The notes under the pieces were generated by a model. The model saw nothing but the letters and a program-made list of their open reading frames with translations, ran no database searches and had not been told where the DNA came from. From the NCBI GenBank assembly GCA_035610365.1, contig CM069436.1, positions 64,557,505-64,621,504 of the forward strand: 64,000 nt of DNA, in the 5' to 3' direction. This document shows, in pieces, positions 34,601 to 47,792 of the stretch; positions within the stretch are counted from its first letter, which is position 1, and the number at the start of each line of letters is the position of its first letter. Source of the stretch: Aquatica leii. Taxonomy: Eukaryota; Arthropoda; Insecta; Coleoptera; Lampyridae. The position numbers were made by a program, and so were the translations under genes.

Positions 34601-37071
34601 TGGTCGACAGAACTTGTCTTTCAAATTAGTATGAATTTTTTTTGGTAGCACAGTAGGTTCTGTTTTTAAAACCACGTAAGCGTTACTTCCGTCAAAAAAA
34701 AAAGTTACTCCCAAGTGACACCTAAAGAAGTTTTACTTCAACAACCTTAATTATGAAAGAAATATAAAATTACATTATCGTAAAGAAGAAAACATCAAAT
34801 CACATTAAAATATAGACGATTTTATTACGTGAATAATTTTAAAATTTCATCACGAAATACTATCTAAAAGGATACTAGGCACAATTTAAATTAAAATTGT
34901 CGTAAATACCGGGGTTCTTGCAAAATTAGTAGAACAAAACAACACAATGGTGACAAAATGTCAATATTTTCGGCAAATTTGAAAGCTTTATCTATAACAT
35001 ATCCAGCTTACAATTACCTAAAAGTAATAGAATTTGTTATTTTAAGTGCAATAAGTGTGTTTTAATATGATCTGATATGTTGAGAACTTGATGTCGCAGG
35101 CTGTTTTTATCAGCACTTTGGACATTAAAAAAATCTTTACGTGCTCGCAAAGTCGCGTTTAATTTAGCGTTTTTTCTCTTCTGAATTAATATAGAATAGT
35201 TAGATTACTAACCACATACACTATTTCTTTAACCTTTTGAAAACGTATGTGTGTGCTTATTGAGTTGTTATATACATATATTTTTTTGTTTTTACACAAG
35301 TTCTAATTTACATCTAGTTTTTAGGTAGAAACGTGAATATAAAAATTGTTTTTTATTTGTATAACAATAAATCTTTCGAATAAATAAAGATATCTATAAA
35401 AACCAATTAATAATGTTTGTTACTAGTACTCCGTAAAGTTATTCTTTAAAATAACTTTCTGTAGTTTGGGTTGCATACTTCAAAGAGGTTAATTTAATTT
35501 ACCCTGAAAAAGAGAAAATGCCAAGCAATATAGCTTACTGTAGTTATAGTTGCCTACTTACCTAATCTACTATAATCCATAACATAAACAAATAATGCAT
35601 ATCAAACTTTACTGCCAATACGTTTGGAAGATAATCTAACTTGGATCTGTATAACAAATTCCGTATAATTAAATATCGCACAAATAAAGTAATATTATTA
35701 GTAAAAACTTATAAAAAACAGAATTAATAATTACTTATAATTATAAAAAAAATAACATAAAATCTTTAGTTTCGTTCAATTTATTTACTAATTAAACAAA
35801 TCGTACGTGGTTATTAACAAATAATTATGTAGACAGTTGAGCAATTTTGTAATACTTAAGTACTTACTAATTTTTTTACATTGGTAGCTTTTTAGTTGTT
35901 TTATTTTAAATTAATATAAACATATTAATTTTGTGAATATGATAACATGGATTATACAAAAACTTATAGAAACCTGTAATGTTAATCAATCACAAAATAA
36001 TATAATGGTAATTAAAGATTAATAAGAAACCAATAAAAGGTTGACACGTGTAAGAATCTGGATGTAACTAAAAATAAAAAACATTTACATTTTAAATAAA
36101 AACATCATTTAAAGCGAATACGAAATTAGTAAAACCCATTAAAAATGAGTGTATGTTGAATAGTTTAAAGAAGAATTATATCGGTTCTATACATACAAAT
36201 ATAAGTTATTCCAAATTAATTAATGCGTATCTACCAATATGCTAAAATATAATTCAAGGTGCATAGTTAACAAATCTTAGTTAATAATAACAACGTTTTA
36301 ATACATAATTGTTAAATGTAGAAAACATTTTATTATTCCAAAACTCGCTATGTATCAAACGGTTCTGTACTGAGAGCGTTATTAAAGCAATCAATTAACT
36401 TACCTTAAGCATGCCATACACGTTCGAAATTTACTTCTTTTCGTCCATCCATCAATTCATCACCGCGCGCAAAATTCCGAACTGATAAACCGCCACAAAC
36501 TATTCAGTTTAATTGACGCATTTTTAAACTGTGCTTCAAATAGAATAGTATGGAATTAGATAAAGAGAATTTATGTCTTATACCGATAGCAGTAGCTGTC
36601 GCTATTAAAGTAAAAACGTCTACAAGACAGAAAAATTAGCAAAAAAAAAGTGAAACCGTAGTTACAGGACACAATTATGAGACGAGCATGAACGATTGTC
36701 AGCCACGCTACGATTAAAATCTGAAGTTTACGGTTAATATATCCACATAAGTTTATTTTGCAGTTTTTAAGCACTGAAGTAGAGCTTTTGATAGAAAGCA
36801 TATACGCATTACAAAACCACGATAGAGATTTTCTTTTTATTATAATTACAAAAGTCTTCATAGTGCTGTAATTTGTGATAGTCGTTGTAGGTAAAAATAG
36901 AAGAATATCAGACACAATTGTCTTGGCAAATACAATGTTTTATAAAAAAATAAATGAATATAAGTTTAAATTTCTAAGGTTCTAAGCAGTGGTAGAATGC
37001 TGTTATTTGTATTTATTAGCAATAAAGCATTTGCAAAATAATTTTATAACTTATTTAATATTAAAGAGTTA
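34601..37071. other. no gene recognised
   Basis: A+T-rich. About 36390-36520 (minus strand) is less A+T-rich and ends at AAG/GTAAGT, which could be a leader exon; reported as a low-interest finding. The 114-codon minus-strand frame at 36571-36915 has no motif. Confidence 0.5.
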
Positions 37072-37262
37072 AATTCTGATACGAAACGACTGAATTATCG
37101 TTCATCGCGTGCAAAAATTTGTATAGGAGATGCTTTTGGTAGACCCCTAAGCAATTTTTGAATATTTAATTTGGCAATAAATATGATGGGAAGAAATGAA
37201 AGTAGAATTATGTTGTTGCATTTTTTATAACATGTTAAAAGATAGAAGTTTCCGATCAACTA
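37072..37262 (+). pseudogene. PIF/Harbinger (HARBI1-like) transposase C-terminal scrap
   Basis: ETKRLNYRSSRAKICIGDAFGRP at 37081 on matches the N-Y-R-x-S-R-A-R-x-x-V/I-E-x-AFGR block of DDE_4 nucleases, with the catalytic Glu replaced by Gly. In another frame, CCCIFYNMLKDRSF matches the A-C-x-x-L-H-N block that follows. The rest is missing. Unrelated by position to the larger Harbinger relic at 60601. Confidence 0.6.
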
Positions 37263-37327
37263 CTCATGATGAAAACGCATCCAGCTTGTTAGAACACATT
37301 TATTTTATTTTAAATATAACTTTCTAT

Positions 37328-38396
37328 GAGTGGCGGCTTCTCTATTAGGTCATTTGGTCAATCACCCTCCAAAAATAAATAAGAAAGGTATTTCATTTGC
37401 TTCATTTATTACGATGATAGTTATTGTAATCAAGAGTTAGAAAAAAAGATAGGTAAATGTTTAAATGCCTTCGCAGAGTCTTCAGCCGGGCTTCCTACGC
37501 CAAAGATAATACTTAGTGCAATTATCTTTGAGTGCAATGCCTACATTGCTTACGTGACTTACGTCATCTATCGTTATCTTTGCAGCACGTAATACATATT
37601 TCTTATCACATATGACAAACTTAACAGTTGATTTTCTTAGTTGCTCGATAATATTTATTTGTAAAGGACGACTTATCGTTTTTGTTTCATAATAACTGTG
37701 GTAGAAGACGTTAAAAATGAATAGCTAATAATGGTTTACACATATAGAATTTAAATTTAATGCTCGTCTTCAGCCTTTACTTCAAATTCGATCAACCAGT
37801 AAACATAAAAATAAAAAAGTTTACAGAAATTTTAAAGACTTTGTGTATGATTCGTTACATTGAAGTTGTGAATTTGAAATAAATAATAGATTTTAGTGTT
37901 TTATGTTTACTGTTTTCAGATGATCCATTAATCATTATATTGTAAAAATAATGTTACGGATTTATAGCATTAAAAAGAAAAAGTAAAAACCAATTGTGAA
38001 GTCAATTAGAGACTATAATGAAAAAGTTTGTAAAAACTAAAAATAGATACATATATTAAACAAAACAATTGATTGACTTTACATATGACTACAGTGAAAA
38101 AAGAGCGATACTTTTCTGTGTTAAAAAAAATTCAAACATTTCTACGCAATTGGCAATACTATGAGATAAGAAAGATTTGCATTTCTATGCTAAGCATTAA
38201 AAAATCATTGTAAATTTTAATGAGCTTGTTATTGATTATTTTGGTAATTGTAATTATTGACGAATATCTTAAATCTTAAACATAATTGATCTTAAATATA
38301 AATCACGTTACTGTAAGAATGTTTTTTAGTCTTTTTGCGAACATTGCCTTATTTTTTAAATGACCCTCTTGTATGATTGACCATCAGCCGCCACTG
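37328..38396. mobile_element. hAT-type non-autonomous element with 8-bp target duplication
   Basis: A 1,069-bp unit flanked by perfect CTTTCTAT duplications (37320-37327 and 38397-38404). The ends are inverted: GAGTGGCGGCT at left and, as complement, CAGTGGCGGCT at right, matching at 10 of 11. An 8-bp duplication with CAGTGG-type termini is the hAT signature. GGTCA/TGACC-type blocks occur just inside both ends. I find no transposase coding capacity inside, so it must have been moved in trans. Interior function: none seen. Confidence 0.82.
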
Positions 38397-38404
38397 CTTT
38401 CTAT

Positions 38405-41212
38405 TATAACAAAGAAATTATACAAAATGTATTGTGCATAAATAATTATTTTGGTTTTCTGTATATACAAAACATAACTAAAAAAAATGATATACATATC
38501 ATGATCATATAATAAATAAATTAATTAAATTCTAAGTAATGCGACAGTAGGTCATGGCAGTGACTAAATTCTCCTCATTTCAGACTGGTTTTCTGTTTCT
38601 TGATAGTTTGGGTTGCTGTTAAGGTATTGGGTCTTATGTATATTTTAGATTTTCTGGTTCAAATAGTACATATATTTGTCTTCGTTTTTCATGTTTGGTA
38701 ATTTTGATCTTAACTGCATTTACACACGCTCACTGCTTCCAACGACCTAAGTGTGTTGCGATAGGTCCACACACGTTTGCATTATCTTGAACACAACGCA
38801 TACAATCAATAATAACCAGATTGCAACGGGACGTACCAACAGCCTAAAAATAACAAAACTGACGGTTGAAACACACATACATACCATATGTGAGTATTTC
38901 CTTTAGTTCAATTTTCTTAAGAACAAACTGAAGAAAATTCCAAATGGTATGCTTTAATGAAGAGTATGTCTCATTAACTGCATTTTCTAAAAATTTAAAT
39001 TTATTTAAATATTTTAGTCTATATTAATGTTTTTCTAGTCTAAAGTGTATAGCATATAAAATCTTATTAACAATTATTTTTTATAAGTTGCTCAAATTTT
39101 AGATCACAAATTTTACGGTTTTGAAATTATGTGTTCATTTTTAATTTTAAATATTTGCAAAAAAATGTATTTATAGTTGTTTTTATTGTTTGTTATCTGG
39201 TTATAATTTGCTAGACTTCTAACTCTATTGGTAACAACTTGAATCAGTTTATAAAAGGTTTAAGTAAGACTTTTTTAATCTGCTTTTAGGGTTACTAAAA
39301 ACAATTTTTATTCTAATACAAAGTAGCCAGTGTTTTAGTTTCTACAAAACCAAAATTTAACAAATATAGTTCTCATATATGTTTTAAACAAAGTCAGTTT
39401 ATTTTATTAATTTTTTTAAAACGTACACAAAATATTTCTGGCGCTATGCCATTTCTCAATCCAATATTAACTAATTCTTTCTATTGTCAAATTATCATAT
39501 TAGACCAAACGCCTGTTTGCGTCAGTTTCTCAGAAAATTTGAGTACATATGAATGACGTTTTATTTTTACATTTGCTAAAGAAAATATTATAAATACAGT
39601 CAACAAATTTAAAAACCATTTACATAGTCTCTCGAAGCAAAAACTTACAAATTAGACAAATATACTTAACTTTTAGTAATTGCAACAATTATGCAAAATT
39701 GGGCCATGCACATGAAAAAAAAAACTAATTATGAAAATTACGATTCTTTTGTTAAAATTATGTGCAATACTACCATCAAACGTGTCTAGAAGAAATAATA
39801 CAATGAATTACAGTTTAACTCATTTGTGAACGTAGAATTTAAATATGCAAGAAGCAAATTCCAACAAAATCGACAGAAACAAATTTAGAGGGCTACAATT
39901 GTATGATTGGAATTTCTCACGAAAACACGCTATACTGACTCCAAATTAAGTTTTTCCACGTTGTGTCTTTGAAACTGACATGATAAGGTAATGACGGAGT
40001 ACATTGTCTAATCGTTAATTTTCAAAAAGAGAGTAATAGTAGTGGTAGTAAATTCAAAAGAATTTAGTACAACCCAGTCTTCACAAAAACATGTCTAAGA
40101 AAACTGTCAAAAACGTGCAACCTCTAAATGAATTACGAAAAACCTTTAAAATTCAGGCAGTTGAGATTATACAAAAAACTTATTGAAAAACAACACAAAT
40201 ATATTGTAACAAATTTTTTTTGGACCAAGGAATTTCCTGTTTGTGGTACAAAAATTGTACAGTAAGAAAAAATGAGTTTGTCAAACAAAACCGAAACTTC
40301 GCTGTCAAAATTAAATTACATTTCAAGAAAACAAAAAGAAACTATAAAAGCCGTTTAACAATTATTTCTCATATGGTAAAAGTAGGAGTTCAAAAACAAG
40401 AATTAAATCAAATAAAGTGATCACAGCATCATCAATAAAACTATATTTGCAGCTAAATAAAAAAAAAACATTGAAATTTACTAAGCAAAATTAGAGGGAC
40501 AATCTCTACAAATTTATCATTAAGTTCAACTTCTACCTTAGCTACAATAAATTGTTATGTTAAAAATATTTCAGTGTGGTTTTTGTACTGTATGAATTCT
40601 GTCTGGGAACGTACATTTTACATACAGAACGTCATCTGTCGTTGCGGCATTTGTGGTTACATATTTAATCGGCTACTTCTATTTTGTGTAAAACAAAAGT
40701 CAGACGCACGTGTTAGTGTAAAGCTTGCAAGTTTCTCTATTATTAAATATCTTAAATCATCCACGTTTTGAATATTAAATGACTGTCTAAGATGTGTTTG
40801 TTTTGAGGAATTTATCGGGGTCAAAATTTTACGACGCAATTGATTTTTCTATTTTATCATTAGCAGCTTTGGTTACCGGCATGTGTTGGGATACTGACTC
40901 ATGTTCTTTTAAACTAAAAAATTCTTATAATGACGATATAAAGAATATTTTTTGATGTGTATTTGACTTACGTTACTTGATGATATTAAAACCATTGTTT
41001 CAATTGCTACGATTACAAACAAATTGGAAAGCCCATTTACCGAAATATCTTTACTTATTTAGAGAAACTTGGCGCATTTGGTATTTTCATAGATCATATG
41101 AACCTAAGGCATTTATTTGTAATAACGTTATATGTATGGAAGGTGCCGTTAGCTAACAGCGTGCTTTGAGACAAAAATTGTGAGTACTTTGTTTTCTATT
41201 TACAATTTATTT
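38405..41212. other. no gene recognised
   Basis: A+T-rich. Plus-strand frames at about 40090-40420 and 40574-40771 contain somewhat coding-like text (C-x-x-C pairs such as CRCGICGY) but I cannot match them to a family. Confidence 0.45.
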
Positions 41213-41475
41213 TGTCTACGTTGTCAATCGTATGTGATTCTACATCGTTTCTTCTTTTTTAACCTCTCTTTTTTTGTTAAATAAATATATTTGTTGTTAT
41301 AACCTGTGTTTTACCATTTGTTTCCTTTCAGTGCCGGACAGATATAAGCGGTATTTGCCATTAATAGTTTTTCACCGTTTTGGCAACCTTTTAGATTACG
41401 TTATGATTAGCACATCGAGACCTGCAATGCTCTCGCCAAATTGTATTAAGCTAGCTGCTGCCTTTAAGCTAAGGG
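41213..41475 (+). repeat. dispersed repeat family, copy A
   Basis: Shares an ordered set of blocks with copies at 46483 and 56190: TTTTTTAACCTCTCTTT, A+T-rich AAATAAATATAT, AACCTGTGT, CATTTGTTTCCTTTCAG, GATATAAGCGG, TTTTCACCGTTTTGGC, TTTTAGATTACGTTATGATTAGCACATCGAGAC, TGCAAT and a final GCTGCC-x-x-TAAG. The pyrimidine tract plus AG is kept in all three copies and looks like a splice acceptor. Parent element unknown. Confidence 0.75.
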
Positions 41476-44400
41476 TAAATTCTCTGCTTCAACCAGTTCG
41501 ATTTCTTGTTTAGAAGATGACAATAGATTTGAAAATTGTGTTTTTCATAGCTGTACATTTGCTTAAATTTGTTATCACGCATTTATTTGTTTAGATTTAG
41601 TTAAAATAGTATATGAAGTTATATACAACTATATTATTGATTTTATGGAATTCGTTCTATAATAAATAACTGTAAAAATGTTTATTCAATCAAACATTAT
41701 TCGTTTTGAATTTTTTTCTTTGGTAATATCTAATTGTTTTAACAAGTAAACATTATTTTTGTAAACCAAAACCGACTCGAATTAACTGCAAAAAAAGCCA
41801 CACTTCAAAAGAGCTCGAGTTGTTACCTAATGATGGTTTATTTTCGTCAACCTTGCTAGACAGCATGGTGTTAAACGTTTTTTAATAAAATAGTGCAAAC
41901 AAAATAATATTTTGTAAACGGTTAAAGAATAAAAAATTTCAAAACAAGCGATAGATCTTTATTTTCATAATATATAATATTATTATTACTAACAACAATT
42001 TACATATTAATTAACTGTAACTTTTTTATACTAGAAAGAAAAAACATGTCAAATTTGAATAACAAAAATTTGATTCTGTGTTTTTTTTACCTTAACATGC
42101 TAATAACTATTGTTTGTAGTGTCAAAAATTAATCAACGCGTGCCAATAACTAATTTTTTATGTATTATTTTATTAATATGACGTTATTTCATAATTAATT
42201 AAAATCTTCATACTTTTTCTCTGTAACTCTAACAAATTGTGTTTATTAAATTCCAGAAGATGGCGTATGTTACAACTTTTTGTATTATTTAAGATTTAAC
42301 TTAGAATTCAAACAATAAACTAGTACAAGATTGTGTTGATGAAATCGTTGATTGCATTGTAATTTTATAGACTAACGAATAAAGTTTTAATAAAGTAACA
42401 TCTATTTTTTGCAATAAATTATAAAAGTTGATTTTGATATCTATGTATACATTTTTATTTGCACATTTAAATACAGTTTATGGAAAACAAAAAAACAAAC
42501 AAACTAAAATTTGAGACAAAAGGTTTTAAACATAAAACGATTATAAACTGTATCAAAAATTATTTAAAACAAAACTGCCAACGTGTTTTTATAGATAATT
42601 AAAAATAATTTTTATTCATTATAGTTAAAAAAAGATGCGTAGTTAAATGATACAAAAAAATACAAATAAGGTAATATTATTATTTTTTTGTAATGCTAAA
42701 AAACATCCGTTTGAATAAGGTAGACAATGTTGCATTTGATAAAATAGTACAATTCGAGACTTCTATTGTCTTTATTACTATTTTGTAAAAATAAATGAAT
42801 ATACACTACGTGCCGATTGCAAATACTTCAGATAAAGTAAGATATGTAATTATAAAAAGCAACAACAGTTTTGATATCGGAGAGTGGCGTGGGTAAAACG
42901 ACTAATACAAATCAGCCTTCTACCGCTTCTACAATGTGCCAATTATAATTGATTAAAGTGTCAGCCTGAACGGAAATCACTACAGGTGTAGTGTAAAACG
43001 TTCAATATTACACAGACTAGTTGTAATAACAAACAAACTTATACTCAGTCGCAGTAAGCAAATAAGACTAATTTGGTTATAACCAACTATAAAAAAACGA
43101 CGTGCGCTAGACAATTTTCCAAATTTATAGTTTATTTTAAATTTAGTACATGTCCATCGATAGAATTTTATAAATGAGGTTCCATTATCTTCCTCATTAA
43201 AATACTAAATTTTACATATTGGAGTCACCACTCAATAATTCTCACAGCTTGCAAAAAGCGATATTCCAATAGAACAGCAAACACAAGTATTAGTTTGTAA
43301 TTTAGTAGGTACGGTTGTAAAAGGCCAAATATTTTAAAACTTTTGCTGACCATTTAAGTTACATGCTTTACTTTGCACTTAACGAGATGGAAATAACGAA
43401 ACTAAGTCATAGGATAAAAACGACAGTTATCATACTAAACGCAGAGTTGCCGACTAAATTTAAAATGAAAAAAAATTTTTTGGTAAGCTGAGCGTGAAGT
43501 ATTAAAGTCTCCTTCAAAAAAACAAAAAAATAGTGGTTCTAACAAAATTGTTTTAGGCATCTTGAAATGAAGTAAAATTTATACAATAGATAAAATTATT
43601 CCAATAATGAAAACTTTTGTTGCAGAAATGCATACATAATGTTTATAATTTTTTGAATTACAACTAAGGAATTTGCTCTCATTTTGTACCACTGTTTTTA
43701 GAGTTGACCTAATATTATCATTACATTATAATCAATATAGAAATTAAAAAAAAAATTTAGAAAACTTTATTTATTAAATTATAGGTATCTGTTAAGAATA
43801 CTTTTAAAAAAAATTGCTACATTCTCAATAAATCTCTATTTATGTCTTCATCCTCATCAAGCAGTCTGAGCAAAGATGCTTAATGCTTGCAGTGTAATTT
43901 GAGATTTTTGTCACAGTTTAAGTTTTGGTTGTTATTTTACTATTAGGATCGCTAATTATATATGTAAATTCCAGTAATAAATGTAAAAAATATGATTGAA
44001 AACTTTCATTGTAACTCGTGTAAAATAATACATAAGTAGAGGTTAATTATTTTTTAGAAATTATTGAACAATAATATTTGAATAGAAGAGACATACAATG
44101 CAACAAATAATTAAATTTACTACCGTAATACTTTTTACTGGGAATGTACCACCAATTTAAAGCGCCATCAGTCACGCCCGTTTACGTCACTTGTTTCCTT
44201 AGACTGTAATTAGAAAAACTTTTTTAATGAATATTTTATTCAAAAATAATATGAAAATGATATATTAAAGAACTAGTTTCATAACAGATAGTTTTAGCGC
44301 ACGAAAACAAAATTTAGAAAACGAGTTTTCGAATAATCGAGTACGGCAAAATGTTATGAAACGTATACTTTACACTATTTTTTTTATTTTAAAAAGTATA

Positions 44401-46482
44401 TAAAAATAAAATTACATTACATATATTTTTATTTTATTAATTACAGAAAATTATTTATTTCAATAATAAGTAGGCAAAGCTTCAAATTTAACATTTGAAT
44501 ATTTAAAATGGATAGTTGGATTCTTGTATTCAATTGTCAAATACCAATATTGCCAATCTAACAAAAACACAGTTCGGGTGCTATAAAGTGTTACTTTATA
44601 CAATTCAAACGAAATCTTTAAAATACTTGTTTTTGGCATGATAGTACTTAAAAACTAATAGTATATGTTGTTATAGTAACGCTTTTGTTAATATTACAAT
44701 TTCTTAGTTTGGTTCTTTAGTCAGATTTAAAAGATAAAAATTTTTAAGGATGTATGCATATTTATACAAGACTGAATTTATTATTTAATATTAAATAATT
44801 CCACACCACTTTTCCAACAAAATCAACATGTTAGCGAATCCTTGTCTCACGCAACATTGAAAATTCACCAAACAGAAATTGATTTATTAATAAACACTAG
44901 CACGCAAATAATTTTATTTGTAAAAAATTTATTACTTTAACCTTTGCGCCATTGATTCGTAACTTTGAACTTTGTCACTGAAAATGTTGAGGTAATTGAA
45001 TTACAAATACATACAAAATTATGCAAGAAAAAGAGAAAGTAAAAAATTATGTCCAATTAACATGTTATAAATAAGCTAAAAAATAGGTTCATTTTAACTA
45101 ATCTATTTTTTATGAATTTTATTTTGGTGATGCTTAATATGTTGTTAAAAATTTCATAAACAATTATTTGCGCGGTTAGATATTTATTTACATAAATTAC
45201 AGTACGATACTTTTATAATTGCAATGTTTCTGTTTAGTCTCACCAACTAGTTTTAATTCTTCTTATTGAGCTATCGAGTTCTATGACTTTAATAAATTAT
45301 TAATAACCGGTTTTACAAGATTTAAAAACGTTGAAAATCTAACTTATTTATCAAAAATTTGTAGCAGCTATTATTTATTTGTTGAATCCAAAAAATCCAG
45401 TTGATTTAATTGTATTAATAAAACGTCAGAATTAAAAAATAATGTTGTTTACTTATTTGTCTTGGTTTAAATTGTTTTTCCCAATAATACGTCAATGTAT
45501 TAGTAAGTCGCATTAGATTATAATATGTTTTTAAGCCTTAGCTATTTAAAATTATTAATTGTGATTTTCTTTACGTATTTACGTAAATCCTTGCTCTAAC
45601 ATTAAGCATAAATCTTACAATATTTATTTTGTTTTTTTTTAATAAATCGAACAGGGTATAACTTATATAAAAACTAACTCGTCACTTGTTTAACAGTTTA
45701 GTAAATAAAAATTTTGTGTTCAAATTAGATATTTGAAAATAATAATAAAGCACCTTGCTAAAGTATACAAATTTATAAAAATGCCCTTTTAAACAACCCA
45801 AACGGGAAAAAAATTGAATGAATTAGTTTGCAATCTAATATTAAGCTTAAAAGCAAAAAATTCAATTACCGAAGTTTTTTTAAAAAAAATTTTAATAAAA
45901 AAAAATCTGCTTCAAGGAAATACCATAAAATGCACTAAAAAGTCAAAAATAATGATATAAACGACAAAATTTTTATTAAACACCTTGCTAATATTCTCAG
46001 TACGTTTTGAAGTACTAACTTTGGCAATTGGAAAAATAGGTTTAAGTTGAATGTGTTTGACGTCGACTTCAAAAAGTAATTTCATGTAAATAAAAAGCTT
46101 TTTTTACAGGCTGCCTTATTTGAAGTGGATTTTGAAGAAGCTTTCTAGCTGGCCAACGAAGAGCCCGCTGTTATCTTGACCGAGCCGTTCGCTTCTCTTG
46201 ATATAGTTTTATATCAACGGTGACATTTTTTCGGTGTCTATTTTGTAGTTTAATGCGAGATGCTTTTTGATCTCTTGCAAGCACAAACCTTGAGACTCTT
46301 GATTGCGTTGTTTACCATCCCAGTATCTTTTTTTTTGTTGTTGCAATGCAGCAGTGAACGTCGGGTTTTTGGTTCTGCTGGCCAATAAAGAAACAGCCGC
46401 TCAGTTTAATTTTATGTTCGATGTGTTGCCAAACCGAAGTGGGCTTACATCAAGAACTATTGTCTGTGATCTATACTTACAT
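41476..46482. other. A+T-rich stretch without a recognised gene
   Basis: No gene or repeat with defensible boundaries between copies A and B. At 46105-46220 a plus-strand stretch (EVDFEEAF, stop, LANEEPAVILTEPFASLD) and at 46381-46494 another (LANKETAAQFNFMFDVLPNR) look like decayed coding sequence of the element that contains copy B; neither is identified. Confidence 0.5.
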
Positions 46483-46760
46483 ACTAGCAATTGACCACAT
46501 TTATGTAAATTTACCTCGTTTCTCTTTTTTAACCTCTCTTTCTGTGATAAAATATAAATATATTTGTGTTGCAACCTGTGTGTTGTCATTTGTTTTCTTT
46601 CAGCCTTAGATAGATTTAAACGGTGTCTTTCATTTTAGCTTTTAACTGTTTTGGCGCCTTTTTAGTCTTACGTTATAATTAGCACATCGAGATTTGCAAT
46701 CCGCTTGCCGATTTAACTGAGTTAGTAGGCAACAATTAAGTTACGAAAAAATCCTCATAA
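46483..46760 (+). repeat. dispersed repeat family, copy B
   Basis: Same block order as copy A, including TTTTTTAACCTCTCTTT, AACCTGTGT, TTGTTTTCTTTCAG, AGATTTAAACGG, TAGTCTTACGTTATAATTAGCACATCGAGA and CTTGCCGA, and ending with AAGTTACGAAAAAATCCT, a block shared with copy C. It is followed by the gag-like relic at 47074, which suggests that the repeat is the 5' leader of a retroelement. Confidence 0.75.
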
Positions 46761-47073
46761 TAAAATTTGACGCCCAACCACAGGAGATTGAATTAGTGTG
46801 TGCGATTATAATTCCTTCTATTTTTATTAATTCTTTTATTTTTTTAATGCTATTAATGGGTTCGTTGTGTTGCAGAACTTGGCTTTGTAGTTGGTTTGTT
46901 TATTTTTTTTGCTGCTGTTTAGTAATATGTTGGCTTGACTTTATGTAGTTATTAAGTCATTCTTTTTTTTTTGTTTTGATTAGTAGGTTACTAGTCAGAC
47001 ACGTGCTGGTAGATTTCTGCTTTTGGTTTACTGCTTTGCTTAGTTTATTGTTTTAGGTTTTAGTGTGTTAGCT

Positions 47074-47792
47074 ATGTATTATTTAGATGAGGAACCAGCA
47101 CTTACTTCCTCGGACTCTGATGCAGAAACAAACTGAGACTGGAATGTTACGTTATCTGGTAAAGATCCTTATATACTTATCAAGTTTCTTATTCGTATTG
47201 ACGAGTTGTGTTTGTTTAGTGGTGTCTTGCATCACTAACTTTTTCTATCAGCGTTTGATGTTTTAATGACATAGCTCTTTTTCTTTGTAAGACGAATCGA
47301 AATTCTTTACCTTTGTAGAATGATACTGCTGCTCTGTTCAAGTCTGAGTTTTTGCCGTTGGATTACAATGAGAGCTTAATGAATACTGTTGGCAGTCCCA
47401 ACTTTCTTTTTTAGCTATCCGATTCGGTTTCAGAGCCAATACTGCTTAAGATTATTCGCCGGAATCTAACGCCGTTCTATCAATTTCCGTTAACGTTGAT
47501 TGCTCAATTAATATCGTTAGGCAAACGGTTGGAGTCGAATATCAACCCTAGTACGTTTTTTGACGTTTCAACATCAGAAATCAGTGACACAGTTCAGAAA
47601 TCATCTGTAGCTTTTGTTAGTAAGACTTCTACTTTTGTTTCTTCTGCTAGTTCTGTTATTATTTGCTCTCTTAATGATTCTCTTTCTTTTTTTTGTATCT
47701 CTTTTACTTCGAATACTAATCTTCTTTGTCATTCTCAAAATGATTTACGTATTGTTCTTTCTCTTCTTTCTAATTTTTTTTTTACTTTTTAG
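47074..47792 (+). pseudogene. unidentified gag-like reading frame downstream of repeat copy B
   Basis: From ATG 47074: MYYLDEEPALTSSDSDAETN, then a stop, WNVTLSGKDPYILIKFLIRI. Further on, one frame from about 47323 to TAG/TTT at 47790 with a single internal TAG reads NDTAALFKSEFLPLDYNES, LSDSVSEPILLKIIRRNL, LIAQLISLGKRLESNINPST and a Ser-rich tail. The acidic start, the LPLDYNES segment and the helical block resemble DIRS-type ORF1 (gag) proteins in a general way, but I cannot confirm it. No RT follows before the BEL insertion. Broken by stops, so a relic. Confidence 0.35.

Noticed and set aside
36571..36915. 114-codon minus-strand frame
   Set aside because: The length is notable but composition is low-complexity with no domain; no supporting splice or start context.
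40220..40771. Two plus-strand frames with C-x-x-C pairs
   Set aside because: Could not be matched to a zinc-finger or transposase family; spacing of the cysteines fits none that I know.
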